Under the pieces are notes generated by a model that saw only the letters and a list, made by a program, of their open reading frames with translations, was not told the DNA's origin and searched no databases. A DNA stretch of 64,000 nt from Casuarius casuarius. Lineage: Eukaryota; Chordata; Aves; Casuariiformes; Casuariidae. Within the stretch, counting starts at the first letter, position 1. Each line of letters starts with the position of its first letter. The position numbers and the translations under genes are program-made. The stretch is taken from NCBI GenBank assembly GCA_003342895.1, contig PTFA01000402.1, positions 62,001-126,000 of the forward strand, in the 5' to 3' direction. Of the stretch, positions 36,501 to 49,791 are shown piece after piece.

Positions 36501-37939
36501 AATTAAAAAGGCACATGAACAGTAATCTCTTGATATTTTCAGAAACGGTTAGCTATAAACAGCTTCTTAAACTAGCCCACCTGATCACATTAAATTTTCA
36601 TATACTTTATGTAAACTAATTATACTAAGATTCAAATTAGCCTATTAAGATCTGGACATACCTTGAACACAGCTGTTTACACCACTAGTATAAAGTAGAT
36701 GTTTTAATTCAGTGGCATGCATAAAGACCATAATTGCTCTCTCTTTCTCTCTTCTTTTTATTCCCCCCTCCCCTTCTATAAGGAAATTTTAGAAGCTATT
36801 ACGAACTGCAAAGCACCAGAGTAAACTACATATTCCTAAGAAAACGAAATAGAGAACAAAGTGGTACAGGGGTTGTGAAAGTGGTCCCATTCCAACTGAA
36901 TTACTAGGATGACAGCCCACAAAGTACAAAAAAAAATATTTCATAGCTATATAAAAACAGAAGTAATGTATCCTTGTTAGCAGCAGATGCACTTTTCAGA
37001 GACTGAAGCAAGTTCCAATGACTGCAGACTCTTAAACCCAGTCTCCTACATTAGCTGACTTTTTGTAAATAATCTCAGTCGACAACATGCCCTTGTATTT
37101 GGCAATGTTAAAAGAATACACACTCATCAGTTATCAGGTAACCAGAAGTATCACGGTGCAGGAAATATGCTTTCAATTTTCAGGACTTCATATGGCTAGA
37201 ATACAAAACTATCAGTCATACTAGGCCATACTGCTACACTGTCTTAAGTAGCACCAGAATAGCGACTGCAGTCACAGCCTGAGTTACACAGATAGAGAGG
37301 CAATTTTAATTTAAGCATTAACATTGTAAAAACCTCAGTCAGAAACCAGTAAACCAATAAAATGACCATTATGAGGCTACGGTGCAGATGCCCACATTCT
37401 CATGAGTTAATTTTACTATGAACCACAAAATTCAGAGCTTCAGAAGTTTTGAACAATAATGCTTATTCAAGCTTTAGGGAGGTCCTTTATTCTTGTAGAT
37501 GCCCATCAGAAGAATCACTTTCTCCTTCAGTGCAAATTCCTGCAGTCAGAACATGAGCTCTGCTTTTCTAGGAGACATGAGGGACCCATTTTTCCAACTT
37601 TTAGAAGAGGTTTAGAAGGCTGCACGTATTGGGCTTGCCAGTAAGGACAGATGCAACAATTATCTGCTCTCTGTGCACATGGCACATGAGCATGCATGCT
37701 GCAGTTGGCTTGTGGGCCTCAGTCTTAGGATCCACCCAGCCAACACAGATGAACATCTCAGGAAGATGGATTTCACTGACACCTCCAAATAACTAGCCAC
37801 AGCGCTACTGAAAGGAGGTTCAACAGGACGACCCAGGGGCATCATGGAGAAATCCTATTTCCACATTAGCAGCCCTTATGGTGGAGGAATGTCTCCATGC
37901 AAGAAGGCAACAGGATAACGGGGGGAGGGGAGAATCCAT

Positions 37940-38345
37940 AAATGTGTCTGCTCTCCAAGAAAGCCAGATCTCCCTTTGAATCAACAGACCCCTCTTCTCT
38001 GGGGACAAGAACCCTACTGAAGGAGGAAACTACAGTGTTGGATGCTTCCACTGTGAACCAACTATCTCGATTTCTGACGGTATCAGAAATGGCCACTTCA
38101 TGGCTTGCCAGCCGGGTGGCAAGGTGGAAGTTTTTAAAATGTATCGAGCATGGTCCCACAAAACATCAGGGAGGAAACCAGCAGACACAGTCCACGGGGG
38201 AACCAATAATGCAGGAAAGGTAGGACAAAGGTTTGGGGATTACAACTTCAGCTGTTAGAAAGGGAGCTGAAGACCAGCATTTTCATGGTAACATAACCAT
38301 TCCAGGTAACAGATGCAGAATTACATCAGGAGATGGAGACGACAA
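37940..38345 (+). mobile_element. Probable decayed CR1 ORF1 (esterase-domain) fragment
   Basis: The plus strand between about 38180 and 38300 resembles the esterase part of CR1 ORF1. GGAACCAATAATGCAGGAA translates to GTNNAG in one frame, like the Gly-x-Asn-Asn/Asp block of SGNH esterases in CR1. It is followed by a region like LLERELKTSI, and then by stops and frameshifts. The segment upstream (37940-38170) may belong to the same copy but is less clear. It is a dead copy in intron 2, antisense to DIP2A. The call rests on remembered family patterns, and the boundaries are rough. Confidence 0.4.
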
Positions 38346-38426
38346 GTAGCCTAGAAAACTGTGGAACAAAAAAAATGTTTCCAATTCACTGAAACTGATG
38401 AACTTTTGGAAGGACTACAAGATTAA

Positions 38427-38466
38427 ATTTAGATTTTTAAATTTAGAACTTAAATTTCATCTAAAT
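38427..38466. repeat. Nested inverted repeat (40 nt)
   Basis: Outer arms ATTTAGAT (38427-38434) and ATCTAAAT (38459-38466) enclose inner arms AAATTTA (38439-38445) and TAAATTT (38451-38457) around a 5-nt loop. It lies just beyond the CR1-like fragment. AT-rich, so chance is possible. Confidence 0.6.
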
Positions 38467-39953
38467 CAAGGAGTTGCTATGTAAAGTCAAGGCAGCTATA
38501 TGCTGAATGGTGGAAAGCAGAGGAACAACCTGTGCATGGAAATACTCCATAACACACACATCTTGCAGTGCCTCCCTAGCTATCAGAGAAAGCTGGAAAC
38601 CTCTCTTCATCTTAAGAAAGGAGAAGAGGGGCCCTCCATACTCCTCATGCCATACAGTGACTGCGCACATCCACCTATAGAGCTACGTAGTTATACAGCC
38701 ACTGTCCCACCATTTTACTACAGTGAAAAATTTCAGTGAAGGACTTCATCCCTTAGTAAATCATTCATGTTCTCAAATTCCTCTGAAAGATGGCCAAAAA
38801 GATTTTCATGACTGGAAACCTCCTGACTGCTGCGGCACCCTTCACAACCTACAGAGAGAAGAGAAGGGACGACCTAGAATATACTGACTCACTACCATTA
38901 AGGTCTTCATCCTTATGGGTCCTGGTGATCCTTTTCCTTGTGTCCCTAACTGAGGCCTGGAAACTTGTCTCCTGACTTTGGTGACGTGCAGCAGGTGTCA
39001 GTAACAAGGGCACAGGGAGAAGCGTCATCACAGCAAACAGAGTCTCTACAAGTGCAAGGAAGCAGAATTAACACTTGTGGCAGATGCTGCCCCCCACCCC
39101 TGTCTTACAAAGTAGATGATCTTTTCCATTTTAAAGTTATTTCACTTTTGAATGTTACATGGTTCCTCCTCCCCTCCCATCCAAGAAAAATATGATTTTC
39201 CTTTATAACGTTCTCCTCTTCATTTTGAGTGAGGCCCCTCCAGACTCTCGGTAATACTTTATTCCAAGAGTCTCCTCCAGGCATGTTTTGCTGAAGCTTG
39301 ATCAAGACTAATGCCCCCACAGTATTGTCTGGAAAATGACGGGGAAGAGGGACTTATCCTACAGGCCAGGGCCAGCAACACCCACATGGGGCTGTTTCCC
39401 ATTCCAGCCTTTCATCTCAACTTCTTCAGAGAGAATTACAGAAGAGAAACACTAATGTAAGAAGTATGGAGTAGCACCTTCATACGTTCACGACAGAAGC
39501 CCCTCAGCTAATACCTAACACCAATCTCCTCCTCAGCACAATATGATCAAATGGAAAGGACAAAGGGAATTTTAGGGCTGTTTTTCCTGCTCAGAGAGTT
39601 CCCAGGGAACTGGTTGGGCCGTAGTTACTAACGCTAGCTTTAAGCAATCAGGACAACTCTGGACAAACTAGAAAAGTTGGCTGGTACTGATATCACCACG
39701 TTTACTTGCGATAAGCCCTTTGTTGAACCTCTCTGCTGCTGAACTAATGCGTAACTAATTCGCATTGGCCATCACCACACCCTTCTGCAAACATTTTGAG
39801 GAGTTTTGCAGCATGATTCTTTGGGGCAGCCATCCAACTTACATAACCCGTTTTACATTGAGGAATAAACTCTCCCTCTGCCAGCCTTGCACATACCCCA
39901 TACCCCCACCCCCTTCTGCCGACTGCTTTGCGGATAGTTTATTTGCTTTGAAG

Positions 39954-39979
39954 AAAAAAAAAGGGGGGGGCGGGGGAGG
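39954..39979. repeat. A9-G8-C-G5 low-complexity run
   Basis: Nine A, eight G, a C and five G, then AGG. It is G-rich on the plus strand and C-rich in the DIP2A transcript. No function is evident. Confidence 0.8.
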
Positions 39980-41139
39980 ATAACATCTAAGATGCTTATT
40001 AATGTTTTGGGGGTTTTAATGACCCAAACAAAGGAAAGCCAGAAGTGGCAAGTTCGGAGCAGAGGAAACTGCAAACCAAATCATATTAAGGTTTGTGAAG
40101 AAAAATAGTATCTCCCCCCCATCGTACAATTCCTGTGCATCCACGGGTTCTTCATTTGTAGCAGAGATACCAGCTGGTAGGAAAAAAAGCCAGCCTGTTG
40201 GACTCAGCATCACGTAGCTACCGAGCAATATTACCACTAACGATACTGGTCATATTTTAAAATTTCAAACTGCCTCTGTAAAGCCCACGCTTATAAAGAT
40301 GTTGATGTGGTAGAAAATAATCAACTCTTGGGAACAGACTAGTGAGTAAAGGACACTGACTGAATAACATGCCTTTTTTAGACCTCAAAGAGCTCCTTAG
40401 AGATCTATGAAAGAACAAGCTAAAAATCACTTGTCCTTATTTAAAAAAGAAAAAAAATCAACCCTTTTTTAAACCTAAAAAAGATCTGTTTCCTTTAAGA
40501 CTATTTTACCTTAATTTATATATCTAAGTAAAGAAACTCCTTCTCCAACTGAAATATAAGAAAGCACTAGTAACAAAAGTGAAAGATCTCAGTATGCTTT
40601 AGTGTATCTCAGATTAGAGCAATATGAAAAGTTGGCTTAACTGATACCTTTTAATCTGTTTCATGATCTTAACCACACGCTATATTTAGATCTCAAAATA
40701 TTAAGATATCAAATCTATTCACAGGCATGTTTTTACTGTATTAAAGAAGCTATATACTTAGGTTACTTGACATCTACAAAATGCAACACTTAGGGCCACA
40801 TTTAACTTAATGAATTAACCTGTGATCTGCTGCTATGTATCATTTTTCTGCATTTTTAAAAGTATTTTCATAGACATTTTTTCTTAATAATGAATATTAG
40901 AAACAAACTGAATATTTTGTTAATGGCAACCAATTTACAGATTTTTATTCTCATCGGTTACACTATTACTGTAAGAAAGAGTACACCGAGAGACATACAA
41001 GTCTCTGAATATCAACCGCAGGCAATCCCCAAAACAGCAAGTCTGTGCTATCTATCAACAACGACGCAAAACTTTGCATGGTAACACTTAATTTTTTTGC
41101 ATAGTGATACTGGGAACTTGCCCTCAAACCTTGAGCTTG

Positions 41140-41153
41140 TTTTTTTTTTTTTT
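41140..41153. repeat. Poly-T run (14 T)
   Basis: Fourteen consecutive T on the plus strand in intron 2. Confidence 0.85.
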
Positions 41154-44100
41154 ATCCTTTATACAGTGGCAGGAGATTATACTTAATGTCAGATTTCACT
41201 TATCTAAGCTTTTTCAAAATTGCTGTTAATCTGGGTTAACACTCAGGGTTCACAAACACTCAATGTCTCGTAAATAACAGCTCTCAGAGGAAAGCTTAGA
41301 ATACGTATTGTTTCAAATACATAAAGTGGAAGCATGTCTAGCTTAGTATTTATTCTCCATTCTTATTTTCTTTATATTTGCTTTATTGTTACTTATCATT
41401 AACAGATAAAGCAGCAGTGGCAGTTGTACTATGCTTAATTTACTCCTTACTTATTTTCTTCCAAGATAAATCCATAAAAGTAATCTTAAAAGTATATTTG
41501 ACCAAGATTAAAATAGACATTTGGAACTTCGCATGAAACCTAACAGTCAAAAGAGATGATCAGAGCAAAGCAGTGTGTGAAAACTGTAAGTGTTAATTTG
41601 GCACAGTTAGTTTCTCATTATGTACCAAAATGGACGTGACAATTCGGTGAGGACTAATAGGCAGACTAGTTCACGATGGAAAGGTATCCCTATTTTAAAA
41701 GCTGTCTTCACAAGGACTCCTATCAGTAATGCCAACAGATATTCTTTTGAGAAACTCATGTACAAGAAATCAGATTCCTAACTACAGAGGAGTCTCTGGA
41801 CTTGTCTGCCACCATCTATTGCAGACAATTCACTATAAATATGTTTGAAAGACCTGATAAACAGAAGGCCAGGTAATATTTTCTTTGGGAACTGATGTAA
41901 TAAAAGACAAGCTTTGGCCTCCAACTTGAAGGTCTTGAAAGACTGATGTCCCAGTAAGAGTAGCTTCCTTACAGCTGATGAAGAAATGGTCTGCTATGCA
42001 CTTGTTCTGCTGGTCCAGATACATTCATTAAAGCTTTGAAAAGTTAACTTTGCATGAATAGAGTTTATGCACTGGATGAGGCATGTTCTGCCCTTCCGGC
42101 ATTAAAAAAAGTCAACACGAACATGGTGTCATGTGTTCTGGCTAATTGTAATTGCATAGCTGATCCAGGACAAATCCATATTATTGGATGATTCAGTGCA
42201 GATCCACTACCGATTGCAAAAGTATAGCCTCAGACAGAAGCAATTACCTTCACGTAACACGTCTTCTCTGCCATCTCAGGGTTTGATGGAAATCAACCAA
42301 TGTATCTTTCGTGTTTGATTTTATCTCATTTCTGCTTTGGCTTGGAACTGTTCTTGAATCTTTAAGATCATCGATACCTGCCATGCTGCTCTTTAATAAT
42401 AAAGTATTTTAAGCTCTTACAACAGTTCAGGCTACATACTAGTAGCCTCTCTAACTACGTCTGGGAGAAGGAAAAATAGTCACCACTTGTTGCCTGAGAG
42501 AAACAGCTTCTGGAGAAAGGAAGCCCATCCCGGTTTTTTAATCTCACCAGCAAAGCTCTCCTAGGGTGTTTCTAGCTACCGAACCAAGATCTCTCTTGGA
42601 TTTACTCAGAGAATAACCTTAGAATTCATTCTCAGTGTCCTCACAGACTGTAAAAACAGGGAAAGGCAAGTTTACATATCTTTTTGTCCCAGATACACAG
42701 CATTCATTTAGGCAACAAAAGTTGTCGGTGTCTATCATCTGGAAAGAGTATTTTATTCTTACAAGATTATTAAAAACACATACTGGTGGGGGGGAGAAAA
42801 CACCTTAGAGCTCTCAAAGAATGAGTTTATATTATTACATTATAGTAATGAGTACTCTTAAGAAGCACTGCAGAGGACTTTTGAACTTTAGCTGACCTAT
42901 CTGTTGCACCAGAGATGAATTTCCAACAGCTGAAAATAGGTCTCCAGCTTCTAACCATTTTTTGCTATATGTTTTCATTAGTTGGTATTTTGAAGACTTA
43001 AAGACCACATAATCCTTCACGCAAAGAAATCACAAATTAATACAGTGAAAAGGTCAATAACTTTATGGCACTTTCTTAAAAAAGATCTTGCACATCACAT
43101 CTGACATTCTAGATTAAGATATTCTAAGTGAGTTTTGAACGGGATACTGAGACCGATTCATTTTCAGGACTTCTTTCTCCCCATACTTCCTCTCTTTTAT
43201 TTGTAGTATTAACCTTTGAACACTGCCTCTTATCCACAACTTGCAGAAGGTAGATTCTCAGGTGGTATAAACTGCAAAGTCGATTAGCACGCCGGCTGTA
43301 CTCTGCCAGAGTAAGCAACAGCCACAATGAGAACCGGAGACCACACTGATAGGCAGGCACACTTGAAAAAACTAGTGGAACGCAGCACGTACTGCCAAAA
43401 TTCACGTAGAAGCTTCGGCCAAGCCATACAGCTGAGCTGACAACGAAAAAGTGGTAGGAGGACTGAGAAATGAGCAGACTGGACAACATTGCGTAAGCCC
43501 TTTTCTAAGGCAGGTCAGAAGAGAATCAGTTCTTTGGCTGCTCGTGATGTAATGGTGGCTGATACGAGAGGCTGCAAGGAGTTCAGTGGTTTTGCTTGCT
43601 TCTAAACACCGGCATCTGCATCAGGCAAGAAAGTCAGCACTCATTGCAGATGTAAATGCCACCACAGCCTGTGAGGGAACTGGTTGAGAGGCTACCATTT
43701 TCCTATAACCAGAGCAAAACCGCTCCAGTTTGCCAGTAACACTTCCTCTCCTGGTGTTGACCCATATTCCAAATTTTACCCATGTCAAACAGCCAGATTT
43801 CCTACCTTGAGATTCAGCAGGTACAGCTACTTCTACTGAGGTCCTGACCAATGTAATGTAACATTGCAACTCTAACGGTTGAAGAATATTCATAAGGCAA
43901 GCCTAATAAAGAGGTAGTATCTTAATTAGATCAACCTGCATGGTTGGAGGAGCAGGTGAGACGAAAATGGACTTCCCAGGCATACAAATCTCTCCAGCTC
44001 CTTTACCAGGATCCCCCAACAGGGACAGGCGGGATGACTGAAATGGTCAGATACAGCACATAACCTTTCCAGTGTTAACAGTAGTGCTAAGCTATGGAAT

Positions 44101-47100
44101 CTGTCTTTAAATAAGAATCTAGTAAATCATTTACCAAAAGATCAGCCCACCAGAAGTTTGGAGACACTTCTTTCAAAGCCATAGTAAAAAAGCTTCTGCT
44201 TTGAGAACGAAAGGAAAAAGGGCACAGCAGAACCAGGAGGTCAGAGGGACGGGCAGTTCTTGGAACAGCTCTGCTGGCTGAGTTTAAAAACTACAGAAAA
44301 TATGTTTCTTAAAGAAATGGGCTTCACAGGTGAGCAGGTGAGCAGGAAAGTAGCACCGTAGCTGTGCTAGTGACTCCACAGCAATGCATATTTAACAAAA
44401 GGCACCTTACCTCCAAGTGACTGACTGGATGCTGTCAGAACTTCAGAGGATCTTATTCTGTCTTTCCCCTTGGTTAAAACAGCTTTGTAATGGTTTCCAA
44501 TGCTGGGAGTACCAGCTAAATTCAGGTAGTGGCATGGTAACCATTAAAAAGAAATCTACATTTACCAATACATCATATTTGAATGCAAAGAAGATAAGAT
44601 CTATTTCACATTCAACAACCCATCATGATATTCTACTGAGATGAAATTTTTAACATGTCAGTGACAATTAAAACTTTACAGGTAAAAATTACCTGTTTCT
44701 GAAATTCAATAGAAAAAACAGACAATGCCTACCAGCATGCCAGCTTGCCTACTGCATAGTGTCATCAAGAGACAGTAATTTGCAGGTTTGGATTTAGTAT
44801 GCACAACAGAACATACAGAAACTTAACTCCTGAATACTGCTATGTTCTATTTATTTTTACTGTTAATAACATGCTTCATAGCCATTTCTGTTTTTTCTGT
44901 TCACCAAGCTCTCTGCAGGGCTATCTAATGCTGCCTGTGTAATGATCTGGTTCCCCACGTATTCATCCATACCTTTACTATATTACTGTAGAAGCTCAAT
45001 CCAATCCATTTCACTTGGCATTGAAAAAGAGTAAGAGTCCTCACAGGGTTCATTTCTACATTTCAGCTGAGAAGGTTTAAGATGAGCGATTACATGTCCA
45101 GAACTTACATCTCATGAACAAGTGACTGTGCTTTAAGTCAAAAAGGTTATACAACGTGTTGATTCATAACTATTTAAAATAAGCAAACCAAAAAGCTACC
45201 CATGTAAATCTGAATTCTGTGATTGACTTCTGCATTCCAATTTTGTAACAAGTCGGAAGTATCACTTCTTACCCCACAATCTTCTGTCCATATTCAAGCT
45301 TAAGCTGGTGAATCTACAGCAGACTTCCAAGCACTACCGTGTGGGGAGTCATTCCCTCCGTTCGATTTTTAAGCCACCTCTTTCCAGAGTTGCTACCAAA
45401 CCTGTGCCACCATTTGTTCCCCCTTTACAAGTAACCGCATCGATATGCCGTCCTACCTCAACATCCCGAGTGTTTTCACCTTTCTTAAACTTATGCTAAC
45501 CAAAACTTGCATATTCACCAGGCAAAATTAATTGGTCACAAACAATCTTTACTTCAGTGATGAACAGAGAATAAAAGACAACAACACATATAAAAGACAT
45601 GAAGACCAAATCAACTTTATAAAAGACATGAATTATTGATCTTGGGGGTGGTGAAATCACAGAACAGGATCTCTTCAAATCTAAAACACTGTCATCCATC
45701 AGTCAGCAATGAGGGATAACGGGAAACTTAATGAATCCCACTAGGAATACTACTAAGCACAGAACATTACAAAAAAAATCCTATGATCAAATTGTTAATG
45801 ATCAAAAAAATTACTCCATGCACAAAGCCACTGGGACTCCTACACGTTAATTTGAGCCGTGCTCAAGCTGTGTCAATTAACAAAATTCAAAGCTAGAACT
45901 GGGTTAATGGAACATACGTCAGGAAACTGAAGCAAGTAGTTAGCTGAGGGTTTTAAGCAAACTCAGTCTTTTTGCCAAAGTATCCTTCTTTGTGCTCACA
46001 GGCAGATAGCTCACCCACTCTGTTTAGCATATTAAAGCTAGATTTCTGTCATCTTAATGCAAAGCAAGGCAAAAGTAAGCAAATTAGGTAATCTGCTACT
46101 TGAGAAATATGGTGTCAAGCAAGTAGGACAAAACATAGAATGAGCTAATTTTAGTCCACTCCTTCAAATTATTAGGAAAGAACTGGATGAACAAGGAGAA
46201 GTTTTTTTTAAGAAGGAGAAAGCCTAAAGGGACAGAAGTAATGCAGATTTCCTATGCCAGCCTAAATTTTAAAATTCAAATTATACCATTGCTTCTTAGT
46301 TGAGAAAAGGCCTAATACCAGATCACAGTGTGCTGTTGTCTCCTAGTGTTCCTAATGCCATCTCCTCAGGATATGTTTTCCTAATATTACTGTCCTGAAT
46401 GTTGAGGTGTTTAACTTGATTATATGAAGCCAGTTCTCCTGAATGAAACACTCCTGCTCGGAAAACCTCAAGTATGAAAGAGAAACTTCAAGGAAAATAT
46501 TCTAAAAAAGTGCCATTAGACTATTTTTCTTCCTCATTCCCCCCCACCCCCCGAAGCCATCTAACAAGTCAATTCTGCAATCTCACCGCGTCAGCCGAAT
46601 TGGTTCCTAAATAAGCAAGTTACCTAAATATAGTATTACAAAGTATCTTCCAAAGTTACACATGTATCATAGAAGGCTTCTGGGCCAGACTGAACTGAAT
46701 TTGATTGGTCTGACATCCATGCAAACCTGCATATTTCTAGCATAGGAGAGTGTTTGTACAGCAGTATCTTCACATCCACTAGTGTGAGGGAGTTTTCCAA
46801 GCTCCGCTAAAAGCCAAAAACAGAAGAATTTTATTCAGCTTTGTATTAATAGGATCACTTGATTAAGATGAAAAAGTACTTGCCACATCCTAAGCTACAA
46901 AAGCCTAACCACATAGGAATCTGTGACGCTTCTAAGACAGCGAAACTTTGGATATTATGTGGAGCTAGTAGGATTCATGCAGAAAACGGGAACGTGGAGG
47001 GTTTACACTGCAGCCCAGGTTTAAAGTTAGCCTAAAAAAATTACTGAAAGACACAGTGCTGTGCTTTTCTAAGCTACACTCGAGTGCTCAGAATGTGAAC

Positions 47101-48793
47101 CATTTGTGCAAACAGCTTCTCTATTTAAGGGCTGAGAAAAAAAAATCAACAGAAAAGAGAAGCTGGAGAAAATTAACACCTATGATTAAAACAAGAGACA
47201 GAAATCCAAAGAAATTACCTTCTAGTAGACTGAGTCCATTAACAAAACATTTTTAGGATCTGCTTATCCTCACCCCAAACCCACGCTCAGCTTGATCTCA
47301 AAATCTTGAGCTAAGCTGATTCCACGGATGAGATATTTTGAACAGCAAATTAAGTCACTTCCTTCAGGAAAAATTGTGTAAAAAGGAGAAGGTGTAGCTG
47401 GTAGAGCCTGTTGTTGACCGCAGTATTTCTCAAAAAAAATATGTATGTATTTAAGGAATGAGCCATGTTATACATATGAGTTAGGTTCTGTGTAGTCTAC
47501 AGAGGATTATAAATTACCCTCCCATGGAGAAGCTACAGCTGGTCATTAAAAAAAGTCCTAAGAAATTCGGATGATGACACACTAGGATCATATTCCAACT
47601 GCTACGTGCCAAACACGCACTGTAAAGCTACCACAATTCAGCAGTCAGCAGAAACTCATTGTGACCCGCAATGAATAGGCAGTTACTAGAACTAGCACGA
47701 CAACCTAAAAAAGTTAATGCCACTTTTTCTACCTAAGAGTGTCCAATATCTATTGGACAGTAAAGGCATTTTAGGAAGAATCCAGACTGCAGCATCTTTC
47801 CTATGGCAGGAATACCCCGAAATCTTCAGGGAAATTATATAATCCATGAGCAACACATTCCCACACACCGGAAGAAGCTCAAGGCCTGGTTTCAAATGAG
47901 GTTTCCTCAGTGAAAGTTGAAACCATGTGAAGAAGCCTTCAGGAGTAAACAGTTGCTGCCAGATCAGTCATGACAAAGTTGGCGGGGGAGTTTTGCCCCC
48001 TTAAAATAAGGGTTATGCAGCTTGGAGATTGGAGAAATAGTGGAAACCACCATCCTGGAAGAACTAGCAAAATGGAAGGGAAACTCCTAGAGAATATAAA
48101 AACGTTGAACGGATTCAACTCTGCCTGACAAGAAATAAGAATGAATCTTCTGTCCATCCTGCTACACAGGGGTCACTGCACTGAGATTTTAAGAGCAAAA
48201 GAAACTGTCACCTAGTCCAACAATTTGTATTGAATTGACCAGAGATGCTCATTCCTGCTTCAAGTCAATAATTTTCCGTAAATCACAACCAAAACAAGAC
48301 CAAAGTCACAGCATTTTCCCCCTCTGTTCTCTGATGTAAGAGTGCGATGTTAACACTACAAGGTAACACCTGTAAATCTTTATCTCATCTACTCTACAGT
48401 GTCTCAATATCAATTCCACTTTTCTTGGTCTTCTCACTTTCCCCTACCTTAATGGGAACCTCTCAATCTATAGAAGAATTGCTCAATGACAGCACAAAAG
48501 CTTTAACCCAGAGTGATTTAAGTGTCTTAGCATAATTAAAAAAGAGTTGGACCTCTAGCTTTTTTGCCATTGAAGACAAAGTCTGATAATAACCAGCTGA
48601 AGTATGTAGCGGAAGAGTCATTATTTTGAAGAAAATATGGAAAAAGTTAAATCTTTGAGAGGAAATATCAATTACTAAATGCCTAAAGTAACTTACTGAC
48701 AGAAGTGAAAAGAACCCATGATCCAGCTATAAAATTGAGTCTGCTATGTTCCCAAATTTGAAAGTTACCTCCATGTCTGTTGCTAATGCCGGT

Positions 48794-48825
48794 TAAAAAA
48801 AAGAAAAAGCAAAAAAAGAAAAAGC
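48794..48825. repeat. A-rich 15-bp tandem repeat (two copies)
   Basis: Two near-identical A-rich units of the form AAAAAAAGAAAAAGC follow one another, about 300 nt downstream of exon 2 in the transcript. Confidence 0.75.
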
Positions 48826-49118
48826 AATTATATCTATTTAATGAAACTGGCAGACCTGCCATTTCTTAGATTTAGTTCTCAAACTAAAGGAAATTTGCTA
48901 ACAAAAATATTACCACTTAACATGTCACATAGTGTTAAAAAACATTTTAGACCTCTGTCGTCTTCTGTACTTCTCTGAGATAGCACTTTTTTACTACTAG
49001 TTAGATACAATTTGAATCAAGTAACATTATTAATTTATCCATTCTATTTAATGAGGACTTTTCTGTTCTACATTTTCACAAATTCAGTGTAAAAGATATA
49101 ACCTATAAAGTCTCTTAC

Positions 49119-49190
49119 CTTGAATGAGTGGTATGTACCGTGCTAACAGCTTTGCCCTTTTCTTTTCATATCCTTTCTGAGTGATGTCTC
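49119..49190 (-). CDS. DIP2A: DIP2A exon 2 (DMAP1-binding domain, first visible part)
   Basis: This 72-nt exon, phase 1 to phase 1, encodes DITQKGYEKKRAKLL and ARYIPLIQ, around residues 31-55. DITQKGYEKKR is invariant in the DIP2 family and is the core of the DMAP1-binding domain shared with DNMT1. AKLLARYIPLIQ is the DIP2A form. The acceptor is tttgtttctttag|GA (AG at 49192-49191), with a strong pyrimidine tract, and the donor is CAAG|GTAAGA (from 49118). It enters in phase 1 with GA, so exon 1 should end in ...SEG with its last Gly codon split. Exon 1 itself was not found up to 64000. Confidence 0.96.
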
Positions 49191-49474
49191 CTAAAGAAAC
49201 AAAGAAATAAATTCATATTGCTTTGAACAGTTTTTAATAGCTTCTCATTCACGCAATACCTCTGATTAAACTCATTAACTTTAAATAAGTCACATTAGCA
49301 ACGAAGACCTGGGCAAGTCAAAGAAATAATTCATTATTATACATACGCATGCAGTGCTATCTGGCCACAGCATGAAAATGAGAGTCTTAACTCTCTTAAA
49401 CCTTAGATTTACACAGCACAGGAATGGCGTTTTCTGCCTGCAGCACCTGCATGGAGCCTGGTTCTGGACCTATT

Positions 49475-49791
49475 CGCCGTAACGCAGAACGCAGCGATTC
49501 GACAGCAGCACAAAAGATTTGCAGCGTAATGTAAACCGACAAAGACAACACGCTCGGTTCTGCACCGTCCTGGGGCACCAGAAATGCTTACGATACCAAG
49601 GCTTAGGAGAACATGCTTTAGCAGATGTCCGTGCAGCACCTTCCAAAACTCCAGAATCTCTCACCATTTACTCTGTACAGCGCAGCACGTCAAAGGCTCC
49701 TCTTTCAAATTTTGGGAGGCGATAATCTGTTTCGAGTGCTAGTTTTTATTCCCGGTTGTAGTCTGACATCGTATTTTAAACCCATATCGCA
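49475..49791. promoter_or_regulatory. CpG-dense patch about 300 bp upstream of exon 2 (candidate regulatory element)
   Basis: By hand count there are about 20 CpG dinucleotides in about 320 bp, against very few in the surrounding AT-rich intron. The patch starts 285 bp upstream of the exon 2 acceptor. No TATA box or known motif is recognised, and overall GC is only moderate, so this is a candidate element and not a called promoter. Confidence 0.35.

Larger units (their letters stand above)
28191..49118 (-). other. DIP2A: DIP2A intron 2 (20,928 bp)
   Basis: The largest complete intron here. It holds an assembly gap in a G-run (33525-33544), a C13 run, a GC-rich patch near 31060-31200 that underlies the longest open frame of the window (30994-31431, minus), a decayed CR1 ORF1-like fragment (about 37940-38345) and short simple repeats. 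I read no exon of a nested gene. Confidence 0.8.

Noticed and set aside
43124..43489. 121-codon minus-strand open frame in intron 2
   Set aside because: It reads as mixed hydrophobic sequence without a known motif, and no exon-like boundary connects it to DIP2A in the required phase 1.
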